From: Diplosphaera chodatii
Lineage: Eukaryota; Chlorophyta; Trebouxiophyceae; Prasiolales; Stichococcaceae
NCBI GenBank assembly: GCA_032358165.1
Contig: JAALGY010000043.1
Location: 1,302,001 to 1,366,000, forward strand
Length of the DNA: 64,000 bases
Direction of reading: 5' to 3'
Under the pieces are notes generated by a model that ran no database searches, was not told the DNA's origin, and saw only the letters and a program-made list of their open reading frames with translations. Each line of letters starts with the position of its first letter. The first letter of the stretch is position 1. Below are positions 1 to 11,700 of the stretch, one piece after another. A program made the position numbers and the translations under genes.

Positions 1-860
1 TGCCAGCTGCACTTCACATATGGGAAGTGACACCTGATCGTTGGTGTCAGTGAAGCAAGGGGCACGACGGGGCGAACACGCTACTGCTGGGAAGCCGTGC
101 CCCGCTGCCAATGTGCTGAAGATTGGCGGGAGTTCTGAGGATTGGCAAACACTGATGACTGATTGACCATTTCCAACAGGACCAGTCCGTTCGAAGGGAC
201 ATGGATTGTGAGGTACCCTTCGGGTAGGGCACTGCTAGCACAACTCGTAATGAAGCATGAGCATTACCAACCTCTAGTTCTGCTCGAAGATAGCCACCGT
301 CCAGCTCGGTCCTGAGTTCAGCAGGGTGCTTTACAAACACATAATGACGCTGATCACTTTGCAAACCACCACACTCCACCTGACACCTGATGTCCATACA
401 AGCTGATTTCACGTACACCCGAACTGACGATGCAAGCAGGTGGTCTGCTTTTGAAACCAACAAAGCTACTCATGCAGGCTGAAACACCAAGTACGTCAGA
501 ATATCACTCTGCTTTGCCACATAAGATCAGACAAGTCCGCGTGCTCCGGCAGTGCTGTGCAGGTGACGCTGCATGGCTAGTAGCGCGCAGCAGGCACAGC
601 GCCTGATGCCGGCGGCCCTGTGGCATACGTGCCTGCAGGCGTGGGAGCAGGGGGGTTGTAGGCACCGCCTGCAACAAAGCATGAGGATCTTTGTCAAGTT
701 CTTTAGCATTGCTGGCTTTGACCAACTGGGTTACAACCCACTCAAATTCTCCATTGACGACAATAAAACGTGCCAACAGGGAGGCATGTGTGACATCCCA
801 GCGCCAGACAGCAGGCACATAGTGCTCGCTCACCAGTGGCAGCTACATGCTTCGTGGGTC
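1..860 (-). CDS. Partial unrecognised protein-coding gene, exons on the minus strand
   Basis: Two stretches read like exons on the minus strand. One, at about 240-460, encodes a segment containing VRVYVKSACMDIRCQVECGG and KHPAELRTELDGGYLRAELE, and ends near a good gtaatg donor. The other, at about 505-830, contains RWDVTHASLLARFIVVNGEF followed by TQLVKASNAKELDKDPHALL. Their composition is mixed and charged, unlike the Ala/Cys/Arg-rich shadow frames around them. I do not recognise the family. The 3' part may run off the left edge of the window and the 5' end is not resolved, so both ends are approximate. Treat this as a probable gene fragment without a function. Confidence 0.4.
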
Positions 861-1932
861 GTCCGCAGCAGCCGCCGCGCGAGTGTGCAGCATCCACCGG
901 CCTATCAAGGACGCAAAGCACGAATGTCGGTTGCAACATACCATACACTGTGACTCCTGGACATGCACTTGTGAGTACGAGTGTTCGCTTGGACAGGGCA
1001 GACGACCCTGTAGAGCTTGCGGTGTGAAGAGGTCAGCAGATAGAACACGGCGTCACATGAGTGCAGAGCTTATGGTACCTGCCATTGTTCCTGACGACCA
1101 CCTCGTCCTGAGCGCCACAACTGCAGCCTACACAGCAACACCAGGGTGTCAGCAATGTACCTGGCGGGTAGTCCGCTTGTGGTAATGATGTCGCGGAGCA
1201 GGCCCCACTACAGCATTGCACACCAGCCCCTGTGGCTTTCCAGGCAGCATGCAGACAGAAGAACTGCTGCCATCTCGGGCACCACGGATGCCACATATAG
1301 CCTTCTCGGCTGACAGGTGCATAGAGGCTTACCAAAGCAAGGGAGGCAGCACCAGGTACCGCCGCCATGCCTGTTAGAATCAAATCCGCAGCAGCAGCAG
1401 TTGATGTCCAGCCCCATGCTGAAGTTACACCTGGGGCGACGGTGCGAACTGTGTCAGTACGGGGTATCCAGCAAAGTTGCCCCCTCAGCGCATCACGGCT
1501 TTTGGCCGGTGCACTCACCATCAAGTACAGCCTAACAAGCTGCAGGTGTCAGCAAGCGTGCTGTCAAGCAGGAGCTCGCAGTGCAGACCGACTGCACCTA
1601 CGCGTCGAGGATGGCAGCAAGTGGCTCACCTGCAGATTCGGTGTGGGGGCGTGAGTGTGTTGACGGACACAAAGCAGAGCCAATTGAGTTGTGCGGATTT
1701 GTCGGTCTGCTGGCAAGGATGCAGCGTGAATGTTCACACTGGGATTGTCAACCTGGCTTGGGGGTCGTCAGGGCGCGTCAGCTGCTATGCAGCTTCCGTC
1801 ACATGAGGAGTGACCAAACCTGAGACGGAGAGACCTTAGCAAATCCAGGACTAGGCACAACGGGCAGAGAGTGTACAGTTACAGCACGCAATATATCCAA
1901 TGATACCATGATGCAAACTGTGCAGGCCAACG
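861..1932. other. Stretch without a supportable gene
   Basis: About 1.07 kb between the unrecognised exons at the left edge and the 3' end of the poly(A) polymerase gene. Open frames here are low-complexity Ala/Cys/Ser/Gly text with no recognisable domain and no splice-consistent exon chain. It may hold further exons of the left-edge gene and the polymerase 3' UTR, but I cannot show either. Confidence 0.4.
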
Positions 1933-4900
1933 TCATGTCCTGCGCGCCCCACCCTTCTGCACGCCACCGCCACGCTGCCCCAGCTGACCCTGCCGCTGCG
2001 CCTTCTTCTTTGGAGTGTGCTGCCCCCGCTGCTGCTTTCGATCCTGCTTCTGCTGCTTCTGCTTCTGCTTCTTCCTGCGCTTGCCGGCCGCCACGGGGCG
2101 CTCGCCAGCAGGCAGCTCCTCGGCTGTGAGCTGCCGTCGCCGGACACCCCTGAACTTCCCGCCCCGAGGCGGCTGCACAGCAGTGGCCACGTGTTGAGCA
2201 ATCAAGCAGCGCGAGCACGGCCAGCTCCTGTACAGCAGAAGGCGTGCTGCAGATGACTGGGTCATAACCCGCACCAGCAGCTTGTCGGGCAGCTGTCCGT
2301 CGGGGGCGAGGCCCGCCTTCCGCCTGCCCTTGGTGCCAACCTTGCGTGCGTCGAGGCGCACCTGCACACGCGATGCAGGAAACACTTCTTGGCAACAACA
2401 GGCGTCAGGTGCTGCATTATCATGGTGGATGGTCCTGTCCAATACGGCAGGACACCTGACGACTGAATTTTGCAGGGTGTCAACCCGGAATGCCCAACAT
2501 TCTCGGGCTCAGTCCTGCAAGCATCCACATCACACCTTGCGGGTGGCAGCAGCCGTTGCAGCTGCGCGCTTCTTCGCAGCTGTGCCATCGCGTGACAGCA
2601 CCATGTCCACGTCAAACAGCGAGCGCAGTATGGGGAACTCCGACGGTGAGGAGCTGCTTCGCGACTGACCATCGGCCTGCATGACATTGCAGAGACGATG
2701 AAGACCAGCGAGGCTGCTCTGCGAGACAGGCGCAGCATCTCACATGCTTGGTAGTGCCAAAGCGCAGCACAAATAGTGGCTTTGTCAGCGCTTAGGGCCA
2801 ATTCATGGAAATTGTTGCTCGGTGTTGCCCACCGCAGCTTACTGACCTGTACGCGTGCCCACGCAGCCGCCTCAGCCTGCGCCTCAGCAGCTGCCTGGCT
2901 GGGCGCCGCGGCAGCAACGCCCGCCTGCAACTTCACTGCCGCGCTCCTGAAGGCATTCTTGGCCTGCCGAATGCTGTACGAGCCCTGCGCAATGTCCTTG
3001 TCCCGTTCCTGTACAGATGCACCCACGGCTTGGCTCCTGGGACGGCATGGTGTGGTGCAAGAAGCACCTGGTACGATGCTTGAAGCAGCAGTGCTCTTCC
3101 CGGTGGCAATGGACGAGGCCAGTGTGGCTTTTGATCTGTTCGCTGACCACCCAGTGTAAACAGCTGTATGTTGTTTACAGCAATGCAGCACAATATGTAA
3201 AGGGCCAGCGTATAGTGACATGACTCACCTGCGGATCTTCGACGGCCAGCAGCCACTTCTTCCTGACAACTCGCCACTGCGGCAGTTTACTGACGATGCC
3301 GCCGCGCCGCACGCTGATTGCCTCCAGGTCATACCTGTGCAGCAGCACAGACGCAAGAAGGTTGCTCTTGACGCTGTGACAGAACCAACGCTTGCTTAAG
3401 GCAGACCATCATGCAGGTGAGGTCAACCTGCAGCTTGATTTGAGTGCATGCACAGCACGGCCATCTCACCTGAAGGCGTAGCCAAAGCGCACAAAGAAGC
3501 TGTGCAGCAGGCGGCCTGCATCCGTGAGTGCTGGCGATGTTGCTGCCGCTGGCAGGGCCTGCAGTTCCACAGCAGGATGGGCGCTCCCAGATGCGGCATC
3601 GGCGGCGGCTGCTGCCGGCACCGCTGCAGCTATGCCCTCAGCCTGCAAATGTGCCATGCACATGCTGGCGAGCGTGTAGCTGCTGAGCCCGCCAGAAAAC
3701 ACCTGCAGCAATCCCCAAGCTGGAGTTCAGCATTCACGAGCGCACGTGTGCATATCTGTGTTCCTCAGAGCATGACTCTGCTCCCCAGACGCCTACCGTC
3801 CTTGGCTGTCATCAGCCCTCAGCAGCTCAGGCCGCGATTGGTGTACGCATAACATCCTCAGCACAGCAACACCAAGCACAGGCAGCGTGTTGCTGCTACC
3901 ACACACGGTTACCTCGTTCAATCCATTCTCCCGCAAAAAGGCTTTCACGGCAAGGATGAGCGGCCGCAGTACAGGCAGCACCGCCAGCTGGCGATTGATG
4001 TACTGCGCAGCGCCCACGCCATTGGCGGTGCCCAGGCTGATGTCGGCCGGGATGCCGCCACCTGTGCCGTGTTTGTGTCGTCGCTCAACACTGTTTGCAA
4101 CCTGGCTATATGAGCCGTAGGGTTGCAGATGCCCAGGAGGTGGTCGAGAACACAGCGAGCGCCGATGCGCAGATGTCCTCCATGCAGCATGCACTGCATC
4201 CCACCTGCCGCCAGTGTGCATTTGACGATTGGGACCTTGGCCTTCACGACGACGGGCCGCTTGTTGTTCAGCAGCACGGGTGGCTGCGCCGCCTGCAGCG
4301 CGTCTGCAAGGTCCTGCACAACAGGGACTGCGCATGTGACTAGAACTGCATGCAGATGCTGGCAACATGCCAGCACCTCGAGCTTGCTGGAAGGTGCAGG
4401 CCCTTGACCGCACCCAGAAGCAATTGCTGGACACACCAGCTACCTCGAGCAGGCCGCTGATGGCTTGCCGCGCCTCTTGGCTGTACCCGCTGGCCGGGTT
4501 TTGCAGCACCACATTGGCACCCAGCACCACCACATCCAGGTCTGCGCCTGGCAGAGCAAGCCCAGTGGCCTGCGCACGCACAAAATTACACACTGAAGCA
4601 TTGCCCCGGATGAAACCTGGAGGAGGCATCCCAATCAACATAGCACCTGCACAGTCGCACGCGCTAACAGGCTGACCTGTGAACCAAACAATGTTGCCGT
4701 GGACTGCGGCCACACACGCTGCGCAGCTGCCCGGATGGCTGCAAGGCCCTGCCGGACTGCAGCGGCCTCAACATGGGTTGGTACCGCCTGCAGTGCGACA
4801 TGCAGAATCACATGTCAACTTCGGACTCTTGACAATGCCCACACACGCCACACATACCCCATAGTGCATAATGGGAGGGGAGGAGTATCAGGCCCTTCTT

Positions 4901-5711
4901 CGTGGCCTACCTGAGCGGCAAAGCGTAGTAGCTCGTGGTGCAGCGGTGTTGGGGCTGCCTGCCTAGAGGCCCCGGGCACGCTGCGTCCGTCTAGATGCTG
5001 TATCTGGGCTGTCGCTTGTGCCTTTGCTGCTGTTGCTGTGGTGAGAACGCTGTCAGAATACGCGGGCGACTGCCGCCTCGCTAGCAGCGGCACAGCTCCA
5101 CCCCCAATTGCATGGTTGTCGCCGGCAGCCTCAGGTCGCACAACAGGTTGCTGCGCGCGCGAACTCGAGGGCCCTGCCGGCGGCACGTGACTGGCAGGCG
5201 CCCGCCTGCCGTTCTGCAGGTACAGCTCCGTGAGGCTGCTGCCGCCCAGCTGCCCACGCAGCCAGGGCGGAGGCGCCGGCAGCGGCGGCGGTGTGGCTGT
5301 GTTCTTGCGCATGTAGTGCGACTGGCTCAGCAGCCTGTCAGCAGCCTTATGGCCGCGCAACCCACGGTCTGGTGGTGCGCTGTGCGGTCGCTGTGTAGCA
5401 TGCACCTCCGGTGTAAGGCCAGCAGCGCTGCAGCATGCCAAGTCGTTTATGTCCCTGGCACCTGACGCGGCTGCTGCGCAATCATCTGCCGCGTGAGCGG
5501 CAGTCTGAGGGCCCCAGTCCGGTAGGGAGCTGATGTCAAGGCCCACCAGCCGCTGGCCACCTGCAGCGGTCAGCGGCAGCGTCGGCGCCATACCATCAGC
5601 AGGCTGATCTTGGTGCAGCTGGCCGGCAGACCGACACAGCTGCACGTTGCCGAACTCGAGACCGTCCGGTTCATCGCAATCGCTGTCAGAAGCGTGAAAC
5701 TGATGATGCAT
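1933..5711 (-). CDS. Non-canonical poly(A) RNA polymerase, Trf4/PAPD5-7 type
   Basis: A nucleotidyltransferase of the Trf4/PAPD5/PAPD7 class, which adds short A or mixed tails to nuclear RNAs, in yeast within the TRAMP complex. Exon 1 (5711 to about 4911) starts with MHHQFHASDSD and encodes about 265 disordered residues ending in LHHELLRFAAQ. The next exons give STATLFGSQ joined to ATGLALPGADLDVVVLG (4573-4500), the family GS motif plus the DxD metal ligands. A central-domain exon follows with RPVVVKAKVPIVKC. Then come LRPLILAVKAFLRENGLNE joined to VFSGGLSSYTLASM (about 3900 and 3711), and a PAP-associated exon with ISVRRGGIVSKL and LAVEDPQ (3340-3230). The conserved DKDIAQGSYSIRQAKNAF follows near 2960. 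The last exon ends in a Lys/Gln-rich basic tail (2070-1990) before the stop at 1933. The next minus-strand gene is the exosome nuclease DIS3. Exon ends near 3000-2440 are unresolved. Confidence 0.88.
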
Positions 5712-6071
5712 GCTGCCTCCCACTGTCAGTCAACGAAATGCCAGCGCAGTGTCCGGTCTACGGCCCGACGGGGCTGGCATTGGCTCAGCATCATTTCTGC
5801 GATCTGAGTGACATTGGCTGGATGTTGACCTTCTGCGCAAACAGCTCTGCTGACGCTGAGGCACATGTCACACAATGCTGTCAGCAGGGGGTCGCAGCTG
5901 CACCCTGCCATTTGGGGCTAGGGCTGAAAGGGGTCTGGAAATGCGCGATAGGTCAAATGCTGACGTGCCAAGCGGACCGATCTTCTGAGAGCCGTGTGCG
6001 GCGTAGACGCACCGGGGCATCATCCACAAAGCGTCTGTGCACGCGCCCTGGTGACAGCGGCGCAGCGCACA
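5712..6071. promoter_or_regulatory. Divergent intergenic region: polymerase and Mpv17-like gene
   Basis: A 360-bp gap between the start codon of the minus-strand poly(A) polymerase and that of the plus-strand Mpv17-like gene. It must carry both 5' leaders and the promoters. I saw no clear TATA box or other named element. Confidence 0.5.
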
Positions 6072-7990
6072 ATGCAGACTCGTCATGCCTCGTTCGCAGC
6101 AGCGGAGGGCCCCCTTTGCGCCAATGTCGTCGGACCTGCCAGGCAGCCGGCCTGGAGACATGCCCGGGCGCGTCAGGCGCACCTTATTCGGGCGCAGCTG
6201 ATCGACACCCCTTCTCCGCCCCATGACCAGGGGATCGGTGCAAAACAGCAGGCAGCCGGGAGGCGGCAGCAGGCAGCTCAGGCCCTATCGATCGGCGTGG
6301 AGCACCAGGCTGCAAGCGAGGCCTCGACGCCCGCCAGGATCGACAGCAGCAGCAGTGGCGCAGCGACTGACTCGCTGCTCACCATCGCAGCGTATGCAAT
6401 GAACGCCGGCGTGCTGGGCAGCGTGGCCGTGGCCGCTGCTTCAGGGTCCGGGGTGCTGGAGCCCATCGCTGGCCTGCAAGCATACGGCGCCGCGCTGCAC
6501 GACGCTTACTGCGGCCTGTTGGCGTCGCATCCAATCGGCTTGAAGGTGCGGCGGCACGGCCTCTGCGTCCCAGGACATTGTTGTGATTCCGAGGTGGATG
6601 GCCGAAACGGACCACTGCACTTTTGGCAACGTGGCTGCACAAGGTCATTGAGGTCGTCAATCTACTTGAAAGCCAGCGTGTTCAATGTGCTGGTCTACCG
6701 CACGTTCGAACTTGCATAGACGATCTGGCACAACCATGAACCATCGAAGTTGCCGCCATGCACATACCAACCTCAAGCTCCTTCTCCTGGCAGAGCACCA
6801 TCTCCGGCCTCGTCTTCGCCCTGGGCGACCTGACGGCGCAGGCGTACGAGGGCGCTCGCATCGACAGCATCGACTGGGCACGCACAGGCCGCTCGGGCGC
6901 TGTGGGCATCATCCAGGGGCCCCTCGCTCACGCCATGTTCAGCGGCGACGGCTGCCTCCTCGACAGCCTGGTCGAGCAGCAGGTGAGGGTTCTGTCCTGA
7001 TGTTGATACCTGTCCGCTGTTCTGCCTTTGGGCTTGGCGTGCATCTGCGCAAGCGGTGACCACTGACCTGCTGGCTTTGCGTGATTGCATCACCATACCT
7101 GTGCTTGCTCAGCACTGCAAACGAATGCGTTTGACCCGTACCATGTGTGATCCTGCCTGCAGGGCCTCGAGGACTGGCAGCAGCCGCTGGCCAAGATCGC
7201 GATCGACCAGACAGCGCTCTCGCTGGCCTGGAACTCGATGTACTTCGGGTTGCTGGGCGCGATGCGACTAGACCCACCCGGCCAGGTGCCACTCTTCTCA
7301 TCGCTCATGCCTCAATGTTAATACTGGCCGAGTTGCGCAGTGCGTCATCCCAGTATTCCACCCTGGACTCTTGATTGACATCCCTGACCTCAGGTAGTTT
7401 GGATGGTGTGACGCAATCTTTAGCAGTCCAGGACAGAAATTCAGTTTGGCATGTCACGTGTGTACAGATGCTGGGACAGCTGTGGTCGTCGGGCTTCTCC
7501 CTCATGAAGGCCGGCTGGCGGCTGTGGCCCCTGGCGCACGTCATCACTTACGGGCTGGTGCCCGCCGAGCACAGGTGCCCCCTCCTCCTCTCCTTCCATT
7601 GCCAAAAGTTTCGTGCAACTTCCCTCAACTGTGCAATACTTGCGCCCGGCCTCCAACCTGAGATGCCAGCAGGGTGCCCCTGACACTCGCTTGGCTTGTT
7701 CAACGGCGTGTGCATTCTCTATCACCAACTTTCTGCTGTCGTTATGCACAGGTTGCTCTGGGTCACCATGGTCGAGCTCGGATGGGTGTCCACGCTGCTC
7801 TACTGGTCGCGGCAGACAGCGCTGAACGACGAGGGCGAGGCAGACAGCTGGGCAGCGCCCGCCACAGCAGCCGTTGCAGCGGCAGCGGCAGACGATGCCG
7901 CTATCCCGCAGCTCACCATGGAGCGCTCGCCTTCGCAGGAGATGCGCGTCCTGCTGGTGAGCTGGGCAGTCCTGCTCGCGTCAACATGGT
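6072..7990 (+). CDS. Mpv17/PMP22 family membrane protein, organelle-targeted
   Basis: A four-helix inner-membrane protein of the Mpv17/PMP22/Sym1 family; members are thought to form channels or affect metabolite balance in mitochondria, peroxisomes or plastids. The start at 6072 (MQTRHASFAAAEG) gives a long Arg/Ala/Gln-rich leader of about 100 residues, typical of an organelle transit peptide. The family body begins with AALHDAYCGLLASHPIGLK, spliced to STISGLVFALGDLTAQAYEG (from 6791), where GD-x-x-x-Q is the family signature. The exon continues to GAVGIIQGPLAHAMFSGDG. Further exons give LEDWQQPLAKIAIDQTALS (from 7162), MKAGWRLWPLAHVITYGLVP (ending near 7575) and LLWVTMVELGWVSTLLYWS (from 7752). 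The protein ends in LLVSWAVLLASTW; a gtgagc just before this end could be another donor, so the C-terminus is not fully certain. Confidence 0.85.
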
Positions 7991-8737
7991 AGTGTTCGTG
8001 TGATGGCGTCCATTGGCTGGTGGGTGTTTGCCGAGCAAATCATCGATGGTTGGTCGGCATTTGTCGAGCAAGGTTTGTGTTTGATGCGTACAAAGCAGCC
8101 ACCCATCAATGATGCACCTGCTGTGCAGATGGACAGTGTGGATGGGGACCTGGCAGAAGAGCCAGACAGCAACCTACAAAAGCGGCAGTAACCCTGCATG
8201 CGGATCTGACCAAGGCCAAGTGTATGCAGCGGGCAAATTTTGGGGAGAATGTTTGGTCTTGATTCTTGCGTGCGACATTCGTGCGCCGGCATAGTCAGCA
8301 GAGCGATGTGTGCGCTGATGCCGAGTATCGAAGGAGGAATGACAGTGAGCAGTAAGGGGGAGGGTCCGAGCAGAATGGACATGGCGCTGTAGGCTGGCGC
8401 GGTGTGTGCATCAGGCAAACTTGTGCAGGGCAGCCAAGAAGTGCACGCTGCACTTTTCTGGGGCCTGGGTTTCGTTTGCCTGGCTGTGCATGCTGTTGAC
8501 AAGGCTGCAGGGCTGAATGTGAGACGGGGGCACTGCAGAGGGTGTGCTTTATGCAACTGGGCAGACACGGTAGTCGCTCTATCTCTTCAGCTGTCTTCTT
8601 TGCAAGCATATACATCCTTGCTGCAGCTGCAACTCTGAGAGTTTTGAGCTGAGGGACACGCACAACGACCTTGCTGAAAGCACAAAACCAACATATTCTA
8701 GCCACTAAACCTCATGGAGCACATTCCGCAGGCAGCC
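7991..8737. other. Convergent 3' intergenic region
   Basis: About 750 bp between the stop of the Mpv17-like gene (plus) and the stop of DIS3 (minus). It should hold both 3' UTRs. Open frames are short with no exon-like composition, and nothing else was recognised. Confidence 0.5.
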
Positions 8738-11700
8738 TTAACCTGATACCAGCTCAGCCACTGACAGCTCCTCCCGTGGCATCAAGGACAGAACCAAAGA
8801 TCGCCGACCATGCTGTCCCTCTTCTACTCGGATCTTCACCGCCACCTTGTCAAAGACCGTATACCGGGTCTGGTTGTCAGGGGAGGTGACCAGCTGCTTG
8901 GCCTCGTCCATGGCCCAGGAGGCGTCGGCGGCGGCGCCCTTCTCGGCCAGGTACACCGGCCCCTCGATGCCGTACTTGGGCACGAACACGATGAAGCCGT
9001 TGGTGCGCACCTGCACGCATACGGTCAACGCGTCAAATCCAACCCGCCTCCGCTGCACAACCAATGAGTGGACCCAATTCTGAAAAATATTCAGTGGCCC
9101 TGGCAGGCTGTGTACTCAGACTCATTGTTTACCTGCAGAAAGCTGCTGGCTGATCTGTCACTTCATGTGTAATACAGCAGCTGGGCAGCCTTGGCGTGCA
9201 AGCGAAGGGTGCAACCGTGCTGTAGACAACGTAAGACCTTGGCGCTTTTGCGGGCCCAAGCAACAGCAAACTGCACAGTGTGCAGCTGGCTGGGCACCGC
9301 CAGCAAGCTTCAATAGCAAGCATGATCACCTTCACGATACGGGCATCTGCTGCAATGGTTTTCGGCTGGAAGAAGATGAGCGTGTGCAGCTCTGCAGACG
9401 CGCGGCCCGCAAACTGCGCGTTGCGGTGCCTGTCGTTCAGGTTGGCTGTCAGCTCCCGCAGCGCCGCACGATCCTGCACCTGCAGTGCATGGAGGTTGTG
9501 CACGTTGATGCAAACAGGCACCTGCCGTTTGACAACTACCTCTCACACTCCACAAGTGTGCATGATGTTGCTTAACAGTGCAGATGGCCGATGGAACGTA
9601 CTATGGCATGTGTTGCTCAGAAGTCAACCAGCCACCGCGATATGATTGGCATACCTGGGCCGGCAGCTGTATAAGCCCCAGCGATGCAGCCAGAAGGCGG
9701 TGCACCACCACATCAGCATACCTGCGCTCAAGGCATTCATCTCAACGGACAATGGCAACGTAGTCCCACCCCAAGGGTCACAGCAGGCGCATACGCACGT
9801 CGAGTGAGTGACGCAGGTGCAGCGAGTTTGTAACCATGAGCAAGAGGTTCTGCACGCCGACCTGCGGATGGGCGAGGTGAAGTGGGTGTACAGCGGGGCC
9901 GCCAGGCCATAGTGCCTGTACTCTGCGGGCGCCACCTCACCCGACCCAATGTACACCGCTTGCGTCATGCACCGAGTTGCCATGATGCGCACCTGCAACG
10001 TCGGCGACCGTCAATTTCTGCATGACATCCATCCTGTTGTTGGTGCATCAGAAGGTCAGCTGCTGAACACGTCGATTTTGTGATCCATGCAAGGTATGGC
10101 CAATTGCACCAGTTTGTTGAAGTACGGGTCTGTTGGCCTGATCGCGCCGTCCAACGACTGCGCCAGCGCCTGGGGTGCGTGAGACACCAGTTGGATGATG
10201 TTACTGCTGCTTGCAGCTGGACCAGCAGTTGCACGTGCCACGTTTGAATACACAGGAGACTGCAAGGTGTGCAAGGTCTTTCAGCTGCAGCACCATGACT
10301 GAAGCAATGCACAGCACGCTCAGGTCACCCGCGAAGTGGACACATCCAGCGTGAAGCCAGCGGCTGAGGCGGCGGCGAGCAGCGGCTCAAACTGCCGGGG
10401 CGGCGGCGTGGGATGCCGCCGCAGCAGGGCACACGCTGGGTATGCTGCCAAAATTGCCTGCGCAGAACAGCAAGTCAGTTGTGCTGCTGCCATGCTCATC
10501 CAGAAGGGAGGTGCCTTTCCAGCGCAGGACGATGGCGGTCGCAGCACACCTGAGCAACACTGATGTTTGCGAGCAGCATCATCTCCTCCACCATCTGGTT
10601 GGCTTCGCGAACCTACAGCAGCAGGAACACCCATCTGGACGATCGATGGAGCGAGCGACACAACCAGCGCACTCGGCACCAGCACGCACAAGAGCGCCCA
10701 CCGCCACGGAAGACAGTGTGGTTCAACGGCATGCCGGCCAACGGGCCGCCGCACCTGGTACACGCCGACGTCCAGCGGGTCGTGCGTCTCGGTGTCCAGC
10801 TCGAAGCGCACTTCCGGGCTGGCCAGGCTGAGGGCGCCCTGCTGCGCGCGCCGCGCCCGCAGCACCCGCGCCACCCGGTGCAGGCCGCGCAGCCCCTCCG
10901 ACACCTGGTGGTGGACACAGCCCTTGACGCTGTGTCGACTGGAAACTGAGTAGACAGCCCTGTTGGTTTCGGCATATCTCACGGCAGCACCGTCAGCTCG
11001 GAACTGGCCGCTGTGGGGCATGTGTTTAGGTCATGCTGCCGCCATGGCGGTCGGTGGGTGGCAGGTGGCAGCGTGCACAGGCTGATGCACCAAGCATGGG
11101 CATGGTGCAAAGCAGCTTACCTCGTCGTGCAGACGGGGGTCGTCGATGCGTGTCTGCGCCTCTGCATACGTCAGCGCTGCCCGACTCCTGATGACGCTCT
11201 TGGTGAACCTGCGACGTTGGGGGAGCTGATCAGGCTGTTGATGGGCCAAAAGCACTGCTGAGGTTGGACGTCGTTCACCTTCAGAGCCCTCAGGAGATAC
11301 TGACAAAGCTATTCGGTTCAGTACCTGACGCCGACGATCTCTGCTTCGTCGGTCATCTCCCAGAGCACGGAGAAGGCAAGGCGGTCCACATTAGAGCGGA
11401 GGCTGCAGATGTCCTCTGTCAGCGGCTTTGGCAGCATGTCAATCCGCCTCTGTACCAGGTACACCGTTGTGCCCCTGCAAGAGCAGCAAGACTGTCCATG
11501 CTCTGCTGTGCTGCAATGCTCTGACCACCCGGGAATCAGGAGTTCGCCTACCGGAGAAGAACAAGGGCACAGCTGCAACCTGTTGCAGCCCATGCACTTC
11601 GAAGACAGTGGCTTGGCGCCAACAGGCCTCTGGAAGGTCGTAAGCCATGTGTACCAAAAAATGCACCTGGCAGCTGCCTCCTTGTCCATGGGTGTGCCGG

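Noticed and set aside
2015..2256. Plus-strand ORFs with long poly-Leu or poly-Cys runs resembling a signal peptide
   Set aside because: They are antisense shadows of the Lys/Gln-rich tail of the minus-strand poly(A) polymerase.
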